43,082 nucleotides of DNA from JBIOHJ01 sp044448905 (GCA_044448905.1 JBIOHJ010000009.1:1-43082); one strand, 5' to 3'; shown: positions 17,425-26,001, numbered from the stretch's first letter. Notes: generated by a model from the sequence alone, not told the origin. A program made the numbers and translations.

Positions 17425-18828
17425 ATGGAAAATTTTGATGTAACGGTTATAGGTTCGGGCCCGGGTGGTTACGTTGCTGCTATACGCTGTGCCCAGTTGG
17501 GAATGAAAACTGCAATCATTGAACGGTATCCGGTTTTAGGCGGTACATGTACCCACGTTGGATGCATTCCTTCCAAAGCATTGCTCGATTCATCAGAACA
17601 TTTTTATAATGCATTTCATAAATTCAAAGAACATGGAATTGAAATTAAAGATGCGAAAGTGAATTTAGAGCAGATGATGAAACGGAAAACTAATGTTGTA
17701 AAACAAAACGGGGATGGATTAAACTTTCTGATGAAGAAAAATAAAATTTCTGTTTTTAATGGACACGGACGTTTTTCAAATACCAATACAATTGAAATTA
17801 TAAAAGCTGACGACAGCAAAGAAAATATTCAGTCAGGTAAAATAATAATTGCCACAGGTTCAAAACCTGCATCACTTCCCGGAATATCAATTGACAAAAA
17901 AAGAATTATCACTTCAACTGAGGCGTTGAGCTTAATTGAAATTCCAAAACACATGACTGTTATTGGTGGCGGAGTAATCGGGTTAGAATTGGGTTCGGTA
18001 TTCGCGAGGCTGGGTTCAAAGATTTCGGTAATTGAATATATGGACACTATTATTCCGGCAATGGACAGATCCCTCGGCAAAGAATTGCAAAAAGTATTGC
18101 AGAAAGAAGAGATGGAGTTTTTTCTTTCTCATCGCGTTCAGCAAATCAGTGTGAAAGGAAATGAAGTTACAGTCACAACTGAAAATCCGAAAAAAGAAAA
18201 GAAAGAATTCAATACTGATTATTGCCTGGTTGCTGTTGGAAGAAAACCATACATCGAAAATCTTGGATTGGAAAAAGCGGGAGTTAAAATTGATGAAAAA
18301 GGGAGAATTATTGTAAATGAAAACCTGGAAACGTCAGTAAAAAATATTTACGCAATCGGTGATGTGGTTCACGGAGCCATGCTTGCGCACAAAGCCGAAG
18401 AAGAAGGAGCGTTTGTGGCCGAAACAATTGCAGGGCAAAAACCCCACATCAATTATTTATTAATTCCAAATGTTGTTTATACATGGCCTGAAGTAGCAGC
18501 AGTCGGGTACACTGAAGAAGAATTGAAATTAAAAAAAACGAAATACAAAACCGGTATTTTTCCTTTTAAAGCAAGCGGGCGGGCCCGTGCCAGCATGGAT
18601 ACTGATGGCTTTATAAAAGTTTTAGCCGATTCAACGACTGATGAAATTTTGGGTGCACATATGATCGGTCCGCGTGCTGCCGATATGATTGCCGAAGCTG
18701 CGGTTGCAATGGAGTTCCGTGCATCGGCTGAAGATATTGCGCGCATCAGTCATGCACATCCTACCTATACCGAGGCATTCAGGGAAGCATGTTTGGCTGC
18801 ATCAGGAAACAGGGCGATACATATGTAA
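17425..18828 (+). CDS. lpdA: Dihydrolipoyl dehydrogenase (E3)
   Basis: FAD enzyme that reoxidises dihydrolipoamide with NAD+ for 2-oxoacid dehydrogenases and the glycine cleavage system. At 467 residues the length is standard. The FAD-binding GSGPGGYVAA lies at residues 10-19. The redox disulfide is Cys42-Cys47 in GGTCTHVGCIPSKALL. The NAD site is VIGGGVIGLELGSVFARLG, the second FAD motif is YAIGDVVHG, and the C-terminal catalytic His-Glu pair is in HAHPTYTEAFREA. It is followed 23 bases later by pabB. A role in the glycine cleavage system alongside gcvP at the right edge is possible but is not shown by linkage. Confidence 0.97.
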   Translation: MENFDVTVIGSGPGGYVAAIRCAQLGMKTAIIERYPVLGGTCTHVGCIPSKALLDSSEHFYNAFHKFKEHGIEIKDAKVNLEQMMKRKTNVVKQNGDGLNFLMKKNKISVFNGHGRFSNTNTIEIIKADDSKENIQSGKIIIATGSKPASLPGISIDKKRIITSTEALSLIEIPKHMTVIGGGVIGLELGSVFARLGSKISVIEYMDTIIPAMDRSLGKELQKVLQKEEMEFFLSHRVQQISVKGNEVTVTTENPKKEKKEFNTDYCLVAVGRKPYIENLGLEKAGVKIDEKGRIIVNENLETSVKNIYAIGDVVHGAMLAHKAEEEGAFVAETIAGQKPHINYLLIPNVVYTWPEVAAVGYTEEELKLKKTKYKTGIFPFKASGRARASMDTDGFIKVLADSTTDEILGAHMIGPRAADMIAEAAVAMEFRASAEDIARISHAHPTYTEAFREACLAASGNRAIHM

Positions 18829-18851
18829 AGTTTGCTGTTTGTCAAATTGAT

Positions 18852-20171
18852 ATGGCACGTACTTCTCGGCAGGATGTTCAGAAAATAAGTATCGAGAGAT
18901 TGCTTGCGTTCAGCAATTCACAAAAATATTTTTGCCTGCTCAACAGCAATGATTTTGTTTTGAATGATAAATTACAATTAAATAAATATGATTTCCTCGC
19001 AGGTTGGGGTTGTGTTGATGAGGCGGTGTGTGAATCAAATGCAATTCAAAAATTAAATTTATTTATTCAGGAAAATTCAGGTAAATGGGTTTTTGGTTTT
19101 ATCAGCTACGATTTTAAAAATGAAATTGAAAAACTTTCCTCTTCCAATTCGGATAATATTCAAATGCCGTTACTGCATTTTTTCGTTCCTGAATTTGTTT
19201 TATTAAAGCAGAATAAGGAGCAAATAATAATTTGCCAGGGTAAACAAAAAGTAAGCGAAGAAAAAATCATTGAAAATATTTTAAATCATAAAGAAAAAAA
19301 AATACAGAGCCCATCTTTTCATCTTTATCAGAAAATCACCAAAACAAAATATCTCGATACTGTTGAAAAAATAAAACAACACATTCAGTTTGGTGATGTG
19401 TATGAACTTACGTATTGCCAAGAATTTTTTGCAGATAAAGTTATTGTGTGGCCAGCCAATGTTTATGCATCGCTGAATATGATTTCACCGTCACCAATGT
19501 CCTGTTATTATAAACTTGGTGATAAATACTTGGTTTCTTCGAGCCCCGAACGGTTTTTAAGAAAAAAGGGGCAACGATTATATTCGCAGCCTGTAAAAGG
19601 TACAGCCCCAAGAGGTAAAAATACCAGGGAAGATGAACGCATGAAACTGCAATTATTCAATGATGAAAAGGAGCGTGCGGAAAATGTGATGATAGTTGAT
19701 TTAGTTCGCAATGATTTATCAAAAGTCTCAAAAAGAGGCTCTGTTAAAGTGGAAGAATTATTTGGAACATATTCATTCAGTACGGTTCACCAGATGATAT
19801 CAACTATTAGTTGTGAATTAAAAAGTGAAATTGATTTTACAGATATTATTAAAGCAACATTCCCGATGGGTAGTATGACGGGGGCACCTAAAGTCAGAGC
19901 CATGCAGCTGATAGAAGAATATGAAGCTACCAAACGTGGGCTATTTTCTGGTACGGTCGGATATATTTCGCCTGCCGGTGATTTCGATTTTAGTGTAATC
20001 ATACGAAGCCTGCTTTATAATGCAGCAAATCGCTGCCTCTCACTCATGGTGGGCAGCGCCATCACAGCAAAATCAGATCCTGTATCCGAATACAATGAAT
20101 GCCTGCTTAAAGCAGATGCAGCAATTGAAGCATTAAATAATTTGAAGAGCAAATCAAATAAAGCAAAATGA
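18852..20171 (+). CDS. pabB: Aminodeoxychorismate synthase component I (PabB-type chorismate-binding enzyme)
   Basis: Chorismate-binding enzyme of about 440 residues, probably aminating chorismate to 4-amino-4-deoxychorismate for folate synthesis. The C-terminal chorismate-binding domain shows GDVYELTYCQ, SSSPERFLR, PVKGTAPRG, IVDLVRNDL, the Mg-binding ATFPMGSMTGAPK and SAITAKSDPVSEYNECLLKA. Lys249 in the PVKGT motif is the PabB-type residue where anthranilate synthase has Ala, so PabB is favoured over TrpE. The frame opens earlier (ATG 18789) but that start overlaps lpdA by 40 bases; ATG 18852 is preferred. The N-terminal domain is weakly conserved. No pabA or pabC is adjacent. Confidence 0.88.
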   Translation: MARTSRQDVQKISIERLLAFSNSQKYFCLLNSNDFVLNDKLQLNKYDFLAGWGCVDEAVCESNAIQKLNLFIQENSGKWVFGFISYDFKNEIEKLSSSNSDNIQMPLLHFFVPEFVLLKQNKEQIIICQGKQKVSEEKIIENILNHKEKKIQSPSFHLYQKITKTKYLDTVEKIKQHIQFGDVYELTYCQEFFADKVIVWPANVYASLNMISPSPMSCYYKLGDKYLVSSSPERFLRKKGQRLYSQPVKGTAPRGKNTREDERMKLQLFNDEKERAENVMIVDLVRNDLSKVSKRGSVKVEELFGTYSFSTVHQMISTISCELKSEIDFTDIIKATFPMGSMTGAPKVRAMQLIEEYEATKRGLFSGTVGYISPAGDFDFSVIIRSLLYNAANRCLSLMVGSAITAKSDPVSEYNECLLKADAAIEALNNLKSKSNKAK

Positions 20172-20248
20172 TTACTTGCTGATTTAAGTCTCTCAGAGAA
20201 ATTCGTTCAAAAAGTTTTCTTATCTTTCCCTCGTCATTGAAGCATGAT

Positions 20249-21598
20249 ATGATTGACGCTTTTAAAAGTTTTATAAAAGAAAAGAGACTTTTTTCTCCCG
20301 AAGATAAAATTCTTCTCGCAGTCAGCGGAGGGGTTGATTCGGTAGTTATGATGCATTTATTTTATTCCTGTGGTTTTAAATTTGGAGTAGCCCATTGTAA
20401 TTTTCAATTGCGCGGCAAAGAATCCGACAAAGACGAACAGTTTGTAAAAAAAATAACAAAAAACTTTCAGGCTAATTTTTTTTACCGCAAATTCGATACG
20501 AAGAAATATGCTGAAAAAGAAAATATTTCCATTCAGATGGCTGCACGAAAGTTACGGTATGCCTTTTTTGAGGAAATACGGCAAAAGCATAAATTTAATT
20601 TTATTTCAATTGCCCATCATGCCGATGACAGTTCAGAAACAGTTTTGCTTAATTTAATCAGGGGAACGGGTATTGCAGGTTACCACGGTATATTGCAGAA
20701 AAATAAAAAAATAGTGCGCCCGCTTCTTTTTGCATCAAAAGAAGAAATTATGGATTACGCAACTGAAAATAAAATAAAATGGCGCGAAGATGCATCCAAC
20801 AAATCGGATGATTATCTACGAAATAACATAAGACGGTCAGTTATCCCTAAACTAAAAGAAATCAATCCTTCATTTTCGCATAACATGCATCATCACATTT
20901 CACTGATGAGCGAAACGGAATCTTTGTATCGCGAATATATTTTGCAATTGAAAAACGACTTATTGAAAAAAAACGGGAACAATATTTTTATCGAAATAAG
21001 CGAATTGAAAAAACATCGTTCGGTTGCAACCCTTCTTTTCGAGCTGCTTAAAGATTATGGATATAACCACGAAACCGCTCTTGAAATTTTTGAAAACATC
21101 GATAGCCAGCCGGGTAAAAAGTATCTCTCCGCAAGCCATCATCTGATAAAAGACCGGGCACAATTGATTTTGGTTGCCAGCAATCCAAACGAAATTAAAG
21201 AATATGAAATAATGCCCGGCAGGACTTCATTTGACTGGGAGAAAAACAGGCTCATCCTGCGGAAATTTACCCTGACAAGTGATTTAAAAGAAGAAATTCT
21301 TTCGGGAAATATTAATGATAACAATTTAGCATACCTTGATGCCGATAAGATTAAATTTCCTTTGCTGGTAAGAACATGGCAGAAAGCCGATTACTTTTGT
21401 CCGCTTGGAATGCAGCATAAAAAATTGCTGAGCGATTATTTTATTGACAACAAATTTTCGCTGGCTAAAAAAGAAAAAACATGGCTGCTCGTTTCAGGAA
21501 ACGATATTTGCTGGGTGATTGGAGAACGCAATGATGACCGGTATAAAATTACCGAAGACTCGTCAACCTGTTTGCAATTAACAATTGAGAAATTATGA
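20249..21598 (+). CDS. tilS: tRNA(Ile)-lysidine synthetase TilS
   Basis: TilS attaches lysine to C34 of the tRNA-Ile CAU anticodon using ATP, so that it reads AUA. The PP-loop ATPase motif LAVSGGVDSVVM, then VAHCNFQLRG, the AHHADDSSETVLLNLIRGTG block and REDASNKSDDYLRNNIRRSVIP are all characteristic. A TilS C-terminal substrate-binding domain (about 370-445, including KKLLSDYFIDNK) completes it. At about 449 residues the length is usual. ATG 20249 is preferred over TTG 20237. Its stop overlaps the next start as ATGA, so the downstream membrane protein is translationally coupled. Confidence 0.95.
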   Translation: MIDAFKSFIKEKRLFSPEDKILLAVSGGVDSVVMMHLFYSCGFKFGVAHCNFQLRGKESDKDEQFVKKITKNFQANFFYRKFDTKKYAEKENISIQMAARKLRYAFFEEIRQKHKFNFISIAHHADDSSETVLLNLIRGTGIAGYHGILQKNKKIVRPLLFASKEEIMDYATENKIKWREDASNKSDDYLRNNIRRSVIPKLKEINPSFSHNMHHHISLMSETESLYREYILQLKNDLLKKNGNNIFIEISELKKHRSVATLLFELLKDYGYNHETALEIFENIDSQPGKKYLSASHHLIKDRAQLILVASNPNEIKEYEIMPGRTSFDWEKNRLILRKFTLTSDLKEEILSGNINDNNLAYLDADKIKFPLLVRTWQKADYFCPLGMQHKKLLSDYFIDNKFSLAKKEKTWLLVSGNDICWVIGERNDDRYKITEDSSTCLQLTIEKL

Positions 21599-22080
21599 AT
21601 AATAACGAATTGCTTTTTGAGGAAAAACAATATCTTGGTTTCAATAAGTTTACACTTTTGCGCAATACAGTGCTCGCGTTGTTTTGTTTTATAGCGTATT
21701 ACTATACTGAAAACCGCGAAGTTTTTGGCGACTTATTTTTTGTTGTAGGTTGTTCGATCCTGGTTCTTTCGGTTATTTTTTTATTCGTAAAACATCTTCA
21801 CACCAAAGTGCATAAAGGAAGTTTGATTTTGGATGGAATATGGACTACACGAAAAGTTAAAATTGATTTGGGAGGCATCTTAAAAGCCGAAAGAATTCCC
21901 TATTCACAATATATGATTAACAACCCGGTTTATAATTTGCATATTAAAGGAGTTGTTCGTTTTTACACTATGGGAAAAGATGCAGTGAAACTTACTGATA
22001 AAGACGGGCTGATTTACCTAGTAGGTTCACAGAAAGCTGACGAATTGTTCCGGGTAATTAATAACCAGATCACCAATTGA
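21595..22080 (+). CDS. Small two-helix membrane protein, PH-like C-terminal domain
   Basis: I cannot name a characterised family. The 161-residue product has a short cytoplasmic N-terminus, two transmembrane helices (about residues 25-40 and 48-66, VVGCSILVLSVIFLFVK) and a soluble beta-rich C-terminal region (about 70-155) with a pattern like a PH-type domain. The start overlaps the tilS stop by four bases (ATGA) and lemA follows 42 bases later on the same strand. Location beside LemA and TPM genes hints at a membrane role, but that is inference only. Confidence 0.7.
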   Translation: MNNNELLFEEKQYLGFNKFTLLRNTVLALFCFIAYYYTENREVFGDLFFVVGCSILVLSVIFLFVKHLHTKVHKGSLILDGIWTTRKVKIDLGGILKAERIPYSQYMINNPVYNLHIKGVVRFYTMGKDAVKLTDKDGLIYLVGSQKADELFRVINNQITN

Positions 22081-22092
22081 TTTCTTTTCAAT

Positions 22093-22100
22093 TAATTTTG
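22093..22100 (+). promoter_or_regulatory. Possible -7 box of lemA
   Basis: TAATTTTG matches TAnnTTTG fully, 22 bases ahead of the lemA ATG. The nearest upstream TTG is only 13 bases away, so the -33 element is poor. lemA may have its own start in addition to read-through from tilS. Confidence 0.35.
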
Positions 22101-22122
22101 CCATTCCTAAACTAAAAAAAAT

Positions 22123-22710
22123 ATGAAAAAATGGATTACACTTGGAGCGCTTGTACTCCTTGCAATTGTTCTTTACAGGTTATTTGCCGGCACCTATAAT
22201 AATATGGTAACAAAAGATGAACAGGTATCGGCACAATGGTCGAATGTTGAAAGCCAATACCAGCGCAGAATGGACCTTATTCCGAATCTTGTTAATACGG
22301 TAAAAGGGTATGCTGATTTTGAAAAATCAACACTTACTGCTGTTATTGAAGCCCGGGCATCGGCAACACAAATAAAAGTTGATCCGAAAAATCTGACACC
22401 CGAAACCATGCAGCAATATCAACAGGCTCAGGGGCAGCTAAGTGTTGCGCTCGGAAGATTATTGGCAGTGGCTGAAAGCTATCCCGAGTTAAAAGCCAAC
22501 CAGAATTTTCTTGAACTGCAGGCACAGTTGGAAGGTACTGAAAACCGCATTGCTGTTGAACGGAATAAGTTCAATGAAACAGCAAGAGATTTTAATGTAT
22601 ATATTCGGAAATTTCCCAATACCCTTCTTGCAGGCATGTATGGATTTTCGAATAAATCTTATTTTGAATCGGATAAAGGTTCAGAAAAAGCTCCAAAGGT
22701 TCAATTCTGA
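22123..22710 (+). CDS. lemA: LemA family protein
   Basis: A 195-residue LemA-family protein: one N-terminal transmembrane helix (about residues 4-22, ITLGALVLLAIVLYRLF) followed by a long helical domain outside the membrane. Family landmarks are NNMVTKDEQVSAQWSNVESQYQRR, DLIPNLVNTVKGYA, AVAESYPELKANQNF, LQAQLEGTENRIAVERNKFNE and NVYIRKFPN. The biochemical function of LemA is not established. The gene is followed by two TPM-domain genes, a very common arrangement, which suggests that the three products act together at the envelope. Confidence 0.93.
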   Translation: MKKWITLGALVLLAIVLYRLFAGTYNNMVTKDEQVSAQWSNVESQYQRRMDLIPNLVNTVKGYADFEKSTLTAVIEARASATQIKVDPKNLTPETMQQYQQAQGQLSVALGRLLAVAESYPELKANQNFLELQAQLEGTENRIAVERNKFNETARDFNVYIRKFPNTLLAGMYGFSNKSYFESDKGSEKAPKVQF

Positions 22711-22715
22711 TTTTT

Positions 22716-23156
22716 GTGAAATCAAAAGAGTTTTTCACGAGCGAAAATCGTGATGCGATTACATCTGCAATCAAAGAAGCGGAAAAAATAACATCAGGTG
22801 AAATTCGTGTTTTTATTGACAAAAAATGTCCGGGAGATGTGCTTGACCAGGCGGCACATGTTTTTCATAAATTGAAAATGCACCAAACCAAAGAACGAAA
22901 TGGTGTATTGATTTATGTTTCAATAAGCGACCATAAGTTTGCCATCATTGGTGATGCCGGAATTCATCAGCATGTGAAAGATGATTTCTGGAATAAAATT
23001 AAAGATGAAATGGCTGAACAATTCAGGAAAGGAAATATCACCGGGGGATTGAGTCATGCAATTCATGCAGCGGGCATAGCCTTACAAAAATATTTTCCCC
23101 GAATGAAAAATGATAAGGATGAATTATCAAACGAAATTGTTTTCGGCAATGATTAA
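22716..23156 (+). CDS. TPM-domain protein, short form without membrane anchor
   Basis: A 146-residue protein consisting almost entirely of a TPM domain (TPM_phosphatase/YgcG-like). Visible landmarks are ITSGEIRVFIDKKC, ERNGVLIYVSISDHKFAIIGDAGI and FRKGNITGGLSHAIHAAG. There is no signal peptide or transmembrane segment, so it is probably cytoplasmic. It starts with GTG at 22716, 5 bases after lemA, and overlaps the next TPM gene by 8 bases, so the three form one transcription unit. TPM domains have been linked to photosystem maintenance and phosphatase activity in plants; the bacterial role is unknown. Confidence 0.88.
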   Translation: MKSKEFFTSENRDAITSAIKEAEKITSGEIRVFIDKKCPGDVLDQAAHVFHKLKMHQTKERNGVLIYVSISDHKFAIIGDAGIHQHVKDDFWNKIKDEMAEQFRKGNITGGLSHAIHAAGIALQKYFPRMKNDKDELSNEIVFGND

Positions 23157-23961
23157 AAAAAAATCCTCTGCGTTCTCTGCTCCTCTGCGTTCTCTGCGTG
23201 AAACATTTATTTTTCTTCTTTTCCCTTTACTTGTCTTCGCTCAGGAGTTTCCCGAAACCCCCAACCCGCCCCGTTTAGTAAATGATTATGCCGGGTTACT
23301 TTCTTCCAATGAAACAGCTTCGCTGGAACACAAACTAGTAGCATATAATGATTCCACTTCTACACAAATTTCTATTGTCATCATAAAAACTCTTGACGGA
23401 TACCCCATAAGCGATTACACAATTCAGCTTGGCGAAAAGTGGGGAATAGGGCGAAAAGGAAAAAACAATGGAGCCCTTATTTTAGTTGCTAAAGATGATC
23501 ATGAAGTTTTTATTGCAACCGGCTATGGCTTGGAAGGTGCTATTCCCGATGCGCTTGCAAAACGAATTGTGGAAACACAAATTGTTCCGGCATTTAAAAG
23601 TGGAAATTATTTCCAGGGGCTCGATGAAGCTACCGACACCATGATTAAACTTGCTCGTGGAGAATATACAGCTGATGATGTTGGTGAAGAAATTCCGAAA
23701 AATGTAATTCCCGGAATTATTCTTTTTATCTTTTTTATTATTTTCATAATTATCATGAGCATTCGCAGAACCAAAAATTATGCCCGCACAAACGGTATTG
23801 ATTTCTGGACTGCCTGGACATTAATGAACGCAGCCCGAAGTGCCAGCCGCGGAAAATGGGGCGGATTCAGTTCAGGCAGCGGAGGATTTGGAGGTGGTGG
23901 TGGTTTTGGTGGTTTTGGAGGAGGTAGTTTTGGCGGTGGTGGTGCGGGCGGAAGATGGTAA
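23149..23961 (+). CDS. TPM-domain membrane protein with Gly-rich C-terminus (YgcG family)
   Basis: An exported TPM protein of about 270 residues: signal peptide (FIFLLFPLLVFAQ), TPM domain (about 25-170: RLVNDYAGLLSSNE, ISIVIIKTLDGYPI, GRKGKNNGALILVAKDDHEVFIATGYGLEGAIPDA), one transmembrane helix (IIFIIIMSI region) and a Gly/Ser/Phe-rich tail ending GGAGGRW, the usual YgcG layout. ATG 23149 is preferred; an in-frame ATG at 23110 lies well inside the preceding gene. The n-region of the signal peptide is encoded by a perfect 17-bp tandem repeat (23164-23197). It overlaps the previous gene by 8 bases and the following methyltransferase gene by 7. Confidence 0.88.
   Translation: MIKKKSSAFSAPLRSLRETFIFLLFPLLVFAQEFPETPNPPRLVNDYAGLLSSNETASLEHKLVAYNDSTSTQISIVIIKTLDGYPISDYTIQLGEKWGIGRKGKNNGALILVAKDDHEVFIATGYGLEGAIPDALAKRIVETQIVPAFKSGNYFQGLDEATDTMIKLARGEYTADDVGEEIPKNVIPGIILFIFFIIFIIIMSIRRTKNYARTNGIDFWTAWTLMNAARSASRGKWGGFSSGSGGFGGGGGFGGFGGGSFGGGGAGGRW
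23164..23197 (+). repeat. 17-bp tandem repeat inside a signal-peptide coding region
   Basis: Two perfect adjacent copies of TCCTCTGCGTTCTCTGC (23164-23180 and 23181-23197), each built from smaller CTCTGCGT/CTCTGC units. They lie in frame in the start of the YgcG-like gene and encode Ser/Ala/Leu/Arg-rich residues before the hydrophobic core. Confidence 0.9.
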
Positions 23962-25322
23962 CCTCCGAAAATAAATTTCCTGTTTCATTTGTTCTGCAGA
24001 TGAAAAGTTTGCTGGGAGATGAATCAGAAAACTTTTTTGACAGCTTACAAACTGAACCTCCTGTAAGCATCCGTATTAATCCGAAGAAAAACTTTTCGAG
24101 TGAAGGCGAGAAAGTAAGCTGGTGTGGAAACGGGCGTTATTTAAAAGAGCGCCCTGTCTTTACTCTTGATCCTTTATTTCATGCAGGAGCATATTATGTG
24201 CAGGAAGCAAGCTCCATGTTTTTGGAGCAAATAATTAAACAGCTTGAACTGGATAAAAGCCCAATCCGTGCTTTGGATTTATGTGCAGCGCCCGGTGGAA
24301 AATCAACGCACCTGCTTTCATTGCTTCACGAAAACAGCTTGCTTATTTCAAACGAAGTAATAAAATCAAGAATAAATGTTCTGAAGGAAAATATAATAAA
24401 GTGGGGAGATGTAAATTGTATTGTTACTAATAATGATGCGAATGATTTTGATTCCATGGAAAATTATTTTGACTTGATTGTTTGTGATGCGCCCTGTTCG
24501 GGCGAAGGCTTGTTCAGGAAAGATAAAGATGCGATAAAACACTGGTCACCCAAACATGTTGAGTTTTGTTCATCACGTCAGAAAAGAATCATTGCTGATG
24601 CGTGGAATACGCTGAAGCCGGGAGGGGTTTTTGTTTATTGTACTTGTACTTATAATGAGAAGGAGAATGAGGATGTATTTAAATGGGCAAGTTTGAAATT
24701 CGAAATTCGAAATTCGAAATTCGAAATAAATAGCCCGGACGGAGTTTCGGTTTCTGAAAAGAATGGAATTAAAAGCTACCGTTTTTATCCTCACAAAATA
24801 AAAGGCGAAGGGTTTTGTATTTCGGTTTTGAGGAAAGGTGACAAGCATGAATCTGCAACGGGAAAAATCAAAAATGAAAAAACAATTTCTCCTTCAAAAA
24901 ATCACCTGAAAATAATTTTGTCATGGTTTCAACAACCGGAACATTTTGAATTTATTCAACACGAATCGGCTATTTTTATTTTGCACAAATGGCATTTGCA
25001 CGATTATTTTTTCCTGAAAAGGAATCTTAAAATAAATTATGCCGGAGCGCGTATTGCTTTGATAAAAGGAAAAAATGTTCAGCCCGCACCCGAGCTTGCT
25101 TTCAGCCATCATCTTAACGCAGCTGCTTTTACACATCTCAGTTTATCGAAAGCCGATGCGTTGCGGTACCTGAAAGGTGCAACTGATTTTACAGGTGACG
25201 GGAAAGACGGGTATTACTTAATGATGTATAAAAACATTCCCCTTGGCTTTTCAAAAAAAATTGCCGCAAGGTTTAATAATCTTTTTCCCAAAGAGTGGTA
25301 TATCAGGATGAAGGTTGGTTAG
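23955..25322 (+). CDS. NOL1/NOP2/Sun-family rRNA (cytosine-C5) methyltransferase, RsmF/RsmB-like
   Basis: SAM-dependent RNA m5C methyltransferase of 455 residues, probably modifying 16S rRNA. An N-terminal part (SIRINPKKN) precedes YYVQEASSMF, motif I ALDLCAAPGGKSTHL, motif IV VCDAPCSGEGLFRKD (Cys of PC) and motif VI FVYCTCTYNEKENED (catalytic Cys of TCT). A C-terminal RsmF-type RNA-binding region follows (LSLSKADALRYLKG to the end). Residues about 247-258 (KFEIRNSKFEI) are encoded by a GAAATTC tandem repeat that looks like an in-frame expansion. The last 12 codons belong to a 35-bp sequence duplicated 732 bases downstream; the downstream copy reads into an immediate stop after WYI, whereas this one continues RMKVG. 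It overlaps the upstream TPM gene by 7 bases. Confidence 0.9.
   Translation: MVTSENKFPVSFVLQMKSLLGDESENFFDSLQTEPPVSIRINPKKNFSSEGEKVSWCGNGRYLKERPVFTLDPLFHAGAYYVQEASSMFLEQIIKQLELDKSPIRALDLCAAPGGKSTHLLSLLHENSLLISNEVIKSRINVLKENIIKWGDVNCIVTNNDANDFDSMENYFDLIVCDAPCSGEGLFRKDKDAIKHWSPKHVEFCSSRQKRIIADAWNTLKPGGVFVYCTCTYNEKENEDVFKWASLKFEIRNSKFEINSPDGVSVSEKNGIKSYRFYPHKIKGEGFCISVLRKGDKHESATGKIKNEKTISPSKNHLKIILSWFQQPEHFEFIQHESAIFILHKWHLHDYFFLKRNLKINYAGARIALIKGKNVQPAPELAFSHHLNAAAFTHLSLSKADALRYLKGATDFTGDGKDGYYLMMYKNIPLGFSKKIAARFNNLFPKEWYIRMKVG
24695..24727 (+). repeat. GAAATTC tandem repeat (7 bp, 4.7 copies) in coding sequence
   Basis: Four perfect GAAATTC units plus GAAAT lie in frame within the methyltransferase gene, just after the catalytic TCTY motif. 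Because 7 is not a multiple of 3, the encoded peptide cycles with period 7 (KFEIRNS). Confidence 0.92.
25270..25304 (+). repeat. 35-bp direct repeat, copy A (3' end of the methyltransferase gene)
   Basis: Begins GGTTTAATAATC and ends GGTATATC. It encodes the FNNLFPKEWYI end of the methyltransferase. It is identical over 35 bases to 26002-26036, and similarity continues a few bases on both sides (GCAAG upstream, ATGAA downstream). Confidence 0.95.
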
Positions 25323-25360
25323 CGTTACTGATTTCGATGGTGGAAGTTTTAATTTTCCGG

Positions 25361-25849
25361 TTAATCTTTTTTTTCCATCGCCTGCAGTTCTCCAAAGGTG
25401 GGAATCTTCTCCATGATCTGTGCTCTCATCTTAGTCAGGAGGTAAACTTCTGCCTGGTAAAACTGGAATGCAACGGTAGCATTGGTGGCTGTCTTGATTT
25501 TCCTGTAGTAACTCTCCAGCTTATATTCCTGTGAAAGACGGTTTGTAAAATACCAGTTAGCCAAGGAATCAGCCCTTTCCGGATTCATGTCTCTGTAAAG
25601 AGCTGCAGTTCTCTCGTAAAGGTTTATCCGGTTGGCGGCTATCTTTTTATTTTCCTCCTGGAATTCATCAAAAAGTTTCCAGAAAGTAACTGAATCTTTT
25701 TCAGAAACATGAACGAGGCGAGCAACGGCTTCTTTTTTCTGAATACCGAGGAGGTCAATCATAGCATCTGCTTCGGTATCAGATGTCTGACAATAAGTTG
25801 TAACTGTACCCGCGAAGAACAATGTCAATAGTAATGTCGTTTTTTTCAT
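25361..25849 (-). CDS. Small secreted hypothetical protein, all-helical
   Basis: I do not recognise the family with certainty. The 162-residue product has a signal peptide (LLLTLFFAGTVTTYC, cleavage near YCQ) and a charged, mainly alpha-helical mature part rich in Glu, Lys, Arg and Ala (MIDLLGIQKKEAVARL, KLFDEFQEENKKIAANRI). The periplasmic location and long helices recall Spy/CpxP-like chaperones, but I see no LTxxQ motif, so I do not assign it. The gene and its own -7 box (25951-25958) lie wholly between two copies of a 35-bp direct repeat, on the strand opposite to the disrupted neighbour, which points to a later insertion at this site. Confidence 0.75.
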   Translation of the reverse strand: MKKTTLLLTLFFAGTVTTYCQTSDTEADAMIDLLGIQKKEAVARLVHVSEKDSVTFWKLFDEFQEENKKIAANRINLYERTAALYRDMNPERADSLANWYFTNRLSQEYKLESYYRKIKTATNATVAFQFYQAEVYLLTKMRAQIMEKIPTFGELQAMEKKD

Positions 25850-25950
25850 AGTATTAAATTGGATTTTGATTGTTGTTATAAATAAAAAATTGATCCGTTA
25901 AAATATGGCAGTATAACCAGGCTGGTTTCCCGGTCCGGCAAACATGAAGT

Positions 25951-25958
25951 CAAAAGTA
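25951..25958 (-). promoter_or_regulatory. -7 box of the secreted hypothetical gene
   Basis: TACTTTTG on the minus strand matches TAnnTTTG fully; no -33 TTG at the standard distance. The leader to ATG 25849 would be about 95 bases and contains a GC-rich stretch (25910-25940) that may fold. Confidence 0.4.
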
Positions 25959-26001
25959 TCAATTTATTGCAAAAATTAAAAAAACAAAAAAACAGGCAAG
26001 C

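Noticed and set aside
23110..23148. An earlier in-frame ATG for the YgcG-like gene
   Set aside because: It would put a charged extension before the signal peptide and overlap the upstream gene by 47 bases.
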